Shown: positions 57,425-64,000 of the stretch, one piece after another
Numbering within the stretch: position 1 is the stretch's first letter
How the letters are laid out: each line of letters starts with the position of its first letter
Notes under the pieces: model-generated
Told to the model about the DNA's origin: nothing
Seen by the model: only the letters and a program-made list of their open reading frames with translations
The model's database searches: none
Source of the DNA: Haliotis asinina
Lineage: Eukaryota; Mollusca; Gastropoda; Lepetellida; Haliotidae
DNA: 64,000 nt
Assembly: GCF_037392515.1 (NCBI RefSeq)
Contig: NC_090288.1
Span: forward strand, 6,503,501 to 6,567,500
Direction: 5' to 3'
Translations under genes and position numbers: made by a program

Positions 57425-58930
57425 GAGAGAGAGAGGGGAGGGAGGAAGGGGGGATCTATCCAGATCTAACGTTAAATACATTCGTATTTGCATGCAGAAG
57501 AATTCCATTCTTTGTTGACAATGCATATGTACATTTTTCTTACACCACACATAAATGTCACTGCAGTCTGATTGGCTGAGCGCTCTTCTTCTTTTCAATG
57601 CACCCCATGTACAAGCGAGGTGTATTACAATACACCCCGCTGCCAATAGCAACTCATTCGGTACTTCATGGTAGTTACCTCGAATAGCATCACGCATGAT
57701 GAACGGAAATTACCGATGTTTTACGAATGCACATCGATGGAAGGGAGATAACTGTAAATCTGTTTCTCCAGTGTCGTCCGCCATATCTAGCGATAGCTAC
57801 AAAAACATTGCCTCATATTCCAATAAATAAATTTTGACAAAATGTTCAAATGTAGTCACTGTGAATATTTAGAAGGGGAACTATATCGCGGCGACTCTAC
57901 TACGACAATACCTACGGGAGATATAACTGCAAGATGCAAGATTCGATTAATCATTTGATTCACACAGGTTGGCTGTATGATCCGATACTCGTGCTTCCAA
58001 CAGTTCAAAATTAACATTGAGGTGTTCTGTAAGATAAATATGTTGTTCACTGGTCCCTCGGGAACCATCGGTCAAGGAATTCTCAATGTTTGTTTATGTT
58101 TCCCTGACCAGTGACCAACAAATATATCACTTAAACATTAACAAAGAGATGGCGTCACATGTAGACAAAGTTTCACCAATAAAATACAAACTCTAACATG
58201 TAGCTTCGACTGATAGATATGTGTTACAATGTGTATAATTACAACGTGGTATGTGTCCTGAACGAGGGAGAGTTGACAACGTTTCGTTGTCTTTCTACAT
58301 TTCAAAATTTACAGAGGTTTCATCATCAAGTAGATTAATCAGAGATGAGAACAAATTATCTCGGAGAGGTGAAGTTTCACAGTCTAGTATCACACGGTTG
58401 TCATAGTCAAAACCGTGCTTGTTACAAGCAGGCATTCTTTTGAGAATTGATTTCGTGATGAAACACTTTCAAGCATAATTACCATTACTATATACATAAT
58501 TGATAGGTCGAGTTGAGTGTCGAGAAGTGTCTTACCTGCTTAGTATAGTGTAAATCATGTATTAGGATATGTCGTATTTGTTTTTTGAGATTGTCTGAAC
58601 TAGTGTTGCAGAAAGAGCCGGAGTTTACTTTTGTCAATGTAGCCAATGATCTACAATCCTAAGTTTGCAATGGCGGCTTCAGACGGAGATCTTGTCATTG
58701 TGTAAGTCATGTACATGGATATATCGTACCTGCTTAGTTTAGTGTAAGTAATGTAAATGAATCGATATGTCTTACCCTCTTGTGTTGTAAGTCATGTACA
58801 TGGATATGTCTTACCTGCTTAGTATAGTGTAAATCATATACACCACCCCGACTGCAGTCATTAACAACAGCCCAAGTAAGTTCCGACGTCGTTTCAGTTG
58901 ACAACATCTTGAAACGGCGCACGACATCAT
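51892..58930 (-). CDS. NXPE: NXPE family (neurexophilin and PC-esterase domain) type II membrane protein
   Basis: Four coding exons on the minus strand: 58930-58815, 55663-54992, 54331-54282, 52688-51892 (TGA). All introns are GT-AG with phases 2, 2, 1, giving 544 aa, the usual NXPE size. Residues 1-16 are a short cytoplasmic tail ending KRRR and about 17-37 form a signal anchor, so the protein should face the Golgi lumen or outside. Residues 95-160 resemble the filamin/Ig-like part (RGGDLVRVWL, then HVTDNGDGSYTG). CNFTAENYGLPWFC is a family motif before the C-terminal domain. The PC-esterase (SGNH-like) domain has LLIYGDSTTRQWF with S347, and D510 with H521 in SLHPND near the end. NXPE proteins are poorly characterised; the fold suggests carbohydrate O-acyl transfer or esterase activity. 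The start at 58930 is followed by a second ATG at 58927. Confidence 0.92.
52862..53005 (-). mobile_element. SINE, long family, in NXPE intron 3
   Basis: Antisense: CCCCGCACTAAGCAATATTC, ATATGGCAGCTGGATGTAAA, AATTCAGTGATCAACAGCAT, ACCACCCGATCTCG. Confidence 0.8.
53890..54145. repeat. Dispersed element B, copy 2, with a 5S-rRNA-like box
   Basis: Contains TTGGATGGGTGAC preceded by GGGTCA, similar to the internal promoter box C region of 5S rRNA genes, then the blocks shared with 48895-49090. It could be a 5S-derived SINE; no full 5S gene is present. Confidence 0.45.
54282..54331 (-). CDS. NXPE: NXPE exon 3 (50 bp)
   Basis: A micro-exon between TTTTTAG and GTAAGT encoding NNHTQIQARLAVTIRG. Its phases (2 in, 1 out) fit both neighbours exactly, which is the main support for so short an exon. 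Confidence 0.82.
54445..54585 (-). mobile_element. tRNA-headed SINE in NXPE intron 2
   Basis: Antisense: GAGTGAGATTTTACGGAGC, GAGCAGTATTCCAGCAATAG, AATCCAAACCGGGCCTCTGG, CGAGCGAACGCTTTAACCAC. Confidence 0.8.
54992..55663 (-). CDS. NXPE: NXPE exon 2: luminal beta-sandwich domain
   Basis: A 672-bp exon from TTTTCAG to AG|GTGAGA. It carries the stem region, the Ig/filamin-like domain and the CNFTAENYGLPWFCGEP family motif. Sequons include N72-A-T and the N in CNFT. Confidence 0.93.
56128..56385 (-). mobile_element. SINE, long family, in NXPE intron 1
   Basis: Antisense with an expanded (GTGA)n tail: GTGAGTGAGTGAGTGAGG, then GTTTAGTTTTCCACCG, GAGTCTGAACCAGACAATCC, CAGATCCTGTTAGCCGTCTC, AACCCGGACCTTCATGGGTC. 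Confidence 0.85.
57217..57360. repeat. GTAAGTCATGTACATGGATATG repeat cluster 1
   Basis: Three diverged units of the local repeat that also contains the NXPE exon 1 donor (at 57219, 57267 and 57301). Confidence 0.65.
57375..57435. repeat. (GA)n microsatellite
   Basis: About 60 bases of GA with one GGGA interruption, in NXPE intron 1. Confidence 0.95.
58525..58850. repeat. GTAAGTCATGTACATGGATATG repeat cluster 2 (overlaps NXPE exon 1 end)
   Basis: Units at about 58530, 58700 and 58785 share TCATGTACATGGATAT, then TTACCTGCTTAGTATAGTGT. The last overlaps the final 30-odd bases of NXPE exon 1 and its donor. Confidence 0.75.
58815..58930 (-). CDS. NXPE: NXPE exon 1: cytoplasmic tail and signal anchor
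   Basis: Encodes MMSCAVSRCCQLKRRR followed by NLLGLLLMTAVGVVYMIYT, a single membrane span with positive charges on the cytoplasmic side. It ends AG|GTAAGA in phase 2, joining exon 2 as Ser39. It lies in a different frame from the longest ORF over these bases. A TTTCATAG just before the ATG could be an acceptor for an upstream untranslated exon. The last 8 to 9 codons lie in a local repeat. Confidence 0.8.
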
Positions 58931-60589
58931 CCTATGAAATATAGTCACAAACAACGTAAGCAAAACGAATTCTCATCCTTACGCTTGCTGTAAAACAGAC
59001 ATACCGACTGTTGGACATTTCAGTCGGAGGAAGAAAAACAAGTTCAAAACACAGCACTTCACATTCTAAACATTCTCAAAGAACTCACGGCAGTCCAAAA
59101 CTAACCTGTCGTAGTGTTCATCCGTTCACGACCCCGTCATCACATTAATATGTCCATTTAAATCATAAAAAGGTCTCAATTATAAACTCTGTATCCTTAA
59201 AAAACGCAAAACCATAGGGAAACACGGTTTAACTAGCTTCGTTTGCATCCTGACAAATATTCACAAGTTGTGAGCCACATGAGCCCATCTACTCTCACTG
59301 AACAAATGTACACACCGTCACGGATGGGTTGTGTGTTAAAACGGAAACGTTAGTTGTCTTGTCTTGACAACCTCCTCTGTGTTGGGTTTGCTGTCACAGT
59401 CATCCATCATCATCACTGTCTGTGAACAACTCAGCTCCTGTCGTGACTAATTATTCATACCTGCACGCATGCATGGGTGATGTAATCTGGAAAATACTGT
59501 GTGAACCAGTTGCACATAAGAATACCATGCTTACCATGGATTATGTTTAGTCCTTAGCCTCTTCTGCACTTCGTGCAAATTTAATTCAGATGTGATTTGT
59601 TGATTTGTTTTCAAGGGGGACATCGATATGAATATCAACTTGAATCGCATGAAAGACCTGACGTTTCGAGTACAGCTACACAATCGTCGTGTCTGTCATA
59701 TAACAGAAACTTAGATCCATCCATACAAATCACTACTTTACATATATCACGTTTATATTTTCTTGAAAGAGTAAATTGTTTTCAACATCATTAAAAATGT
59801 AACACTAAGCTGAGACATATGATTTTTCCTATTTTCAACATCACTTGACACTTTACGTATCTAATGTTTTATCATTCAGTTCGCTAGATAATGTAAAACA
59901 ATATGCAAATATTATATGCATATATACACCAAATTATTTGATCGGATTCTGGAAGTTGCTGAATCATTAACTAAGCATGCACGTTTATGGATGACAACTT
60001 CATGTTTATTGTATAGGGTGGCGTTTCGGGGAAGATACTTACACCGTTATCAAAGTAAACATGGCGACAACCAAGTGATAAAAATTTTAGTGGTACGATT
60101 TGACTACTAGCATGATAACATTAACACGACACCAATCCAGGAGCAAGCAACTATCTTCAGTTTGCCTCTCCCACAGCCTATATTATACCTTCCACAATGG
60201 GTAATTTATCATCTGACACTCTCTTAGAGTTCGTAGGTTAGATGTATGTCAAGGACACAGGCGTTTGAATGACATGTAACCTGGGCACACTCGAGTCTCT
60301 TTTGTCAGAATCTAGATTAAGGCCCGAGGCGTGTTGACATGACGTATTTCAACTAGTACATGTATTATTCCTTGGTCACGGCAATCTATACAAATCGGGC
60401 CTGGTCGCACTCGCAACGGTATGTGTGTGAGTCGACAAACAAACCGCTTTTTATCGCTGAAACACGAATACTCGTCTAAACCGCATGGCAAGACTCAGGC
60501 CTTTATTCAGTTATCATATCAGTGCACTGCTATCCAAAAATGAAAGCGCATTAAAAAATCGTTCTTGTTGTTTGAGGTTATCGGTTCCA

Positions 60590-60760
60590 GCTAACGGGAT
60601 CGGGTGGTTAGGCTCGCTGACTTGGTTGACACATGTCATCGGTTCCCCATTGCGCAGATTGATAATCATGTTGTTGATCACTGGATTGTCTGGTCCAGAC
60701 TCGATTATTTAAAGACCGTCGCCGTATAGCTGGAATATTGCTGGAAAATAACCCAAACTC
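60590..60760 (+). mobile_element. SINE, long family
   Basis: Sense: AACGGGATCGGGTGGTTAGG, TTGACACATGTCATCGGTTC, TCACTGGATTGTCTGGTCCA, CGTCGCCGTATAGCTGGAAT. One of the least diverged copies; the 5' head and terminal tail are short. Confidence 0.88.
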
Positions 60761-61029
60761 GCCCTCTCAGTATTATTAACAGTATTGACAAATTAGTACA
60801 AACATTCTTGTCGTTTGAACATATCTCTCTGCAAGTAAACTGACGTTCAAAGTGTGCCATGCAAGGTATCCTCCGACGTGTGTTTATAGCACGACACTGT
60901 GGAATGTGCACAACTATGCACAAGTGTACAGACTGACATTAGAAATGCTGAAGAAGACAACAAAGCAAATTGTACGAGTACGTTAAAATGTGATCAAATT
61001 AATTTTCACACGTGTACACATTCAGTGTC

Positions 61030-61640
61030 ACAGTCATGTAGATAAGTATGTGTTATGTGTACAAGATATTCTCCTCTTGTGTAAAAATGATTTTTTACAT
61101 GTGTACAAGACAATTTCCAAATGTGTACAATTTACGTTACACACGTGAGTCATGTAATTTCCAAATATAAGTAGAGGGTGTAATTCCACATGTGTAAAAT
61201 TCATTACCTTCAGAATAAAAGGTAATTTCAACATGTGTGCATGGTAGTTTCCAAACGTGTACAATTATATTTCCACACATGTGTTGAAGGCAATTTTCAC
61301 ATGTGTACTGATTATATGTGTTCAAGGCTATTTTCAATGTGTACACGTTATTTCAACAAACCAATTTCCACACGTGTACACGTTAATTCTCACTTGTGTA
61401 CAATTCATTTCCATACGAGTAAAAGGCAATTTCAACATGCGTACAATGTAATTTTCACACGTGGAAATGACAATTTTCACACGTGTACAGATGTATTTCC
61501 ATCTTGTACAAGACAAGGTAATTTCCAAGTACAAGGACTGGTAATTTCCATATGCGTTCTTTGTAATTTCCACATGTGTGTGCGATTATTCTTTCAAATG
61601 TGCAAGATTTTTTTAAATGTGCACACAGGTCCAAATGTAA
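61030..61640. repeat. ~24-bp minisatellite built on ACACGTGTACA
   Basis: About 25 imperfect units of AATTTCCACACGTGTACA plus a few bases (AAGGC, ATGTA). The core ACACGTGT is a palindrome containing CACGTG. Several Cys/Thr-rich ORFs on both strands are by-products. Confidence 0.85.
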
Positions 61641-62080
61641 ATAAGGAATGCTTCAGCGTATATTAGTAATAAACTCGACATTGCCGAAACATTACTACAA
61701 ACAACATGAACACTACATGTATATTGTCCTTAGTTTGAAAACGTTTAACAATACGTTGTTGATTCAATATATTCCTTTGAATTGACTACGGCATGCTGTT
61801 TACACAGTCTGAGATGACTGACAGACTTACCTCTAGAAGATCAGCTGCGTATGACCACCACAATGCTGATGTCGACTGAAACACTGTTAAGTGCTGAACA
61901 ACGTTGTCAATTTTGACAGACAACATCAAGTGATATGGACACGTTTTGATGTAGATATCTGACCTTGTGTGAAAAATCTAGATATGCGCAGTTCAGATTT
62001 CAAAACATGAACTTGACACAGAAAAATCAATATCACAGTTTCGTGGCAAATGAAACACGGAAGGTCATGTAAGCAGCCTT

Positions 62081-62211
<131 letters not shown>

Positions 62212-62499
62212 GAAATGCAATGCGTAAAACAGTATGTGTATTTTATGGTGAAATAAAGTTCTGTTTTCACCAAGGCTATCTTACACATATGTGTTTTAAT
62301 GGTGTGTTGGGGAACCGTTATGGTTGATTGTTCTCGAAGTATGAATGTAAAACTGTGAAATTGATACGCCTAGTAACACCATAGATGTTATCAGATTGCG
62401 ACTTGGATTTCCTCAACAACGAATAGTTACAATAGTTTGGTTGGTATGTACAATTTCTCTCCACTCCGGGTTTTGTCTTTAGACAATGGGCTGTATGTG

Positions 62500-62660
62500 T
62501 GATTAGGGATAAACGGGTTTTGTCGTCACACAGATGACCCGTGTTCGATTCCCCATGTGGGTGTGCAAATGTGAAGCAAATTTCTGGTGTCCCCCGTCGT
62601 CATGTTGCTGCAATACTGCTCAAAGCGGTCAATGACCAAACTCACTCACACTTTACAAAG
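62500..62660 (+). mobile_element. tRNA-headed SINE
   Basis: Sense: GACCCGTGTTCGATTCCCC (B box), GTGTGCAAATGTGAAGC, TTTCTGGTGTCCCCCGTCGT, and the tail ACCAAACTCACTCACAC. The head is diverged. Confidence 0.75.
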
Positions 62661-62805
62661 CCCAGTGTATGACTCGTTACGTTACCGTGGCACCGTGGCA
62701 CGATACAGGGCGTCAGTGCAAAAGAATACCCAAATTGTGACTGTTTCACAAATACAAATTCAGACTGTTGCAATGGAACACTGTTGAACACTACCACTAA
62801 AACTA

Positions 62806-63140
62806 CGTGGATATTTGATATACAGTAGAGAACACTACCTCTCTACACTATGCCGATGCTCGATATACCACATAGAACAGTACCCTCTACACCTTGGCGA
62901 TACTAGTACTCGATATACAACAAAGAACATTACAGTCTACACCACGCCGATACTCGATATACAAGAAACAAGAAACCACCCTCTACACTACGCCGATACT
63001 CGGTATACAACAAAGAACACTACCTATGTACACTACGCCGATATTCGGTATACAACAAAGAACACCACCCATATACACTATGCCGATCGTCGCTGTACAA
63101 CAAAGAACACCGCCCCACTGCAGTATGCTGATACTCGATA
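62806..63140. repeat. ~45-bp minisatellite, about seven copies
   Basis: Units of CTACACTACGCCGATACTCG then ATATACAACAAAGAACAC and ACC. The period is near 45 bp, so the plus frame gives 15-residue repeats (GIQQRTLPMYTTPIF). A further unit lies beyond an A/C-rich block at 63378-63420. Confidence 0.88.
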
Positions 63141-63144
63141 TAGA

Positions 63145-63372
63145 AAAACACCCCCCCCAAAAAAACCCCCCAAAACAAACAAACAAACAAAAAGAATTTA
63201 AAAAATCCTGAAACAAACAAAAACAAACAAAACAACAACAAAAAAACCATAAAAAACGAAAAAACCCCAAAACAAACAAACAAAAACAACAAAATGCAAA
63301 AAAAACAAAAAAAACCAAACCAAATCAAAATAAAAAAAACCCCCCAAAACACAAGCACACCCCCAAACAAAC
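63145..63372. repeat. A/C-rich low-complexity block splitting the 45-bp array
   Basis: Like 24720-25115: AAACAAACAAAAACAAC units with C runs and almost no G or T. It separates the last unit of the adjacent minisatellite from the rest. Confidence 0.85.
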
Positions 63373-64000
63373 AATACTCTCGAGACTACGCCGATGCCCG
63401 ATATATAGCCCTCAACAGTTTAACTCCCCACTCATTGAATTATCGTCAAAACTCAATAGATCAACATGCACTTCGCTTTCTTTACATTGACTTTACATTC
63501 AACACAAAATCAACATTTGCGTCTGTGAATACTCAATGCCATTTAGAAAGCAGTCAAATGTACCACGTTATATCTCGGGTTGCACTTAATCACTACAGTA
63601 CAGAATCTAGTACAATGCCTATTGGAGCCGTGCAATGTACAGTCATGAGAGGGGTACACAAATTCTGTTGTCTAGGCTACCAATTCTCCGACTTCCATTT
63701 TTGTGGAAGCTGAGCGGGTAGGGCGCCTGACTTGATAAAATGTCAGATAGAACACGTTGTGACGTTGCAAGAATCACTGAACAACTGGTACCGTTGATGG
63801 CATAATGATCGATATGTGATAGGCAATTGACAGCATAATAAGCGATAGGCAACAACACCTAGTGGCCTTATCACTGTGCCCCTGCGTTGACCCAACGCCG
63901 TTGATGCTGTAGATATCAATACCTGGACAATCTGGTTTAAGGCTCACACAGCTGGACATTTGCTTTGACTAACCTTCTGTCTCTGAATATGTATGTATGT

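Noticed and set aside
61235-61666. 143-codon Cys-rich ORF resembling a zinc-finger or toxin-like protein
   Set aside because: Cys and His recur only because the ~24-bp minisatellite repeats TGTGTACA; no start context or signal peptide.

Overview
The window is eukaryotic, intron-rich nuclear DNA, most likely from a marine gastropod mollusc such as an abalone. Three spliced genes with GT-AG introns can be reconstructed. The rest is AT-rich non-coding DNA with dozens of copies of two short SINE families whose tails read AAACTCACTCACT. I recall such SINEs as very abundant in abalone (Haliotis) genomes, so the genus is a recollection, not a search result. No bacterial, viral or CRISPR feature is seen.

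Gene 1 (plus strand, 5' end outside the window, 1-2655) is a secreted-type Cu/Zn superoxide dismutase. All seven metal ligands are kept, but the active-site arginine is lost, the bridging aspartate is replaced, and a basic KKKKR patch sits in the electrostatic loop.

Gene 2 (minus strand, 30464 to 10491, eight coding exons, 410 aa, all phases consistent) is the most unusual find. It encodes a signal peptide, a six-cysteine beta-defensin-like domain, a Thr-rich linker, and a trypsin-fold serine protease with an intact His-Asp-Ser triad. The zymogen junction is a furin-type RRKR site and the S1 pocket lacks the trypsin aspartate. This is the layout of arthropod clip-domain proteases, but with a defensin-like knot in a mollusc. 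A second signal-peptide exon with a GC-box/E-box/CCAAT promoter lies upstream (35207-35288, promoter near 35434-35464) and has the same splice phase, so it may be an alternative first exon.

Gene 3 (minus strand, 58930 to 51892, four coding exons, 544 aa) is an NXPE-family (neurexophilin/PC-esterase) type II membrane protein. Its first-exon splice donor lies inside a local repeat present in several copies, and its AATAAA signal overlaps the stop codon.

Layout: 1-2.7 kb SOD; 2.7-10.4 kb SINEs, a Penelope-like inverted-repeat remnant and small tandem repeats; 10.5-30.5 kb protease with a 9.3 kb first intron; 30.5-36.5 kb a decayed 45-bp minisatellite, the alternative first exon and a duplicated element ending in (GTAT)n; 36.5-51.9 kb gene-free with SINEs and a Tc1/mariner-type MITE; 51.9-58.9 kb NXPE gene; 59-64 kb three more repeat arrays. 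The genes do not form a pathway. The SOD and the protease both look like secreted products that could act in hemolymph, mucus or immunity; this is inference.
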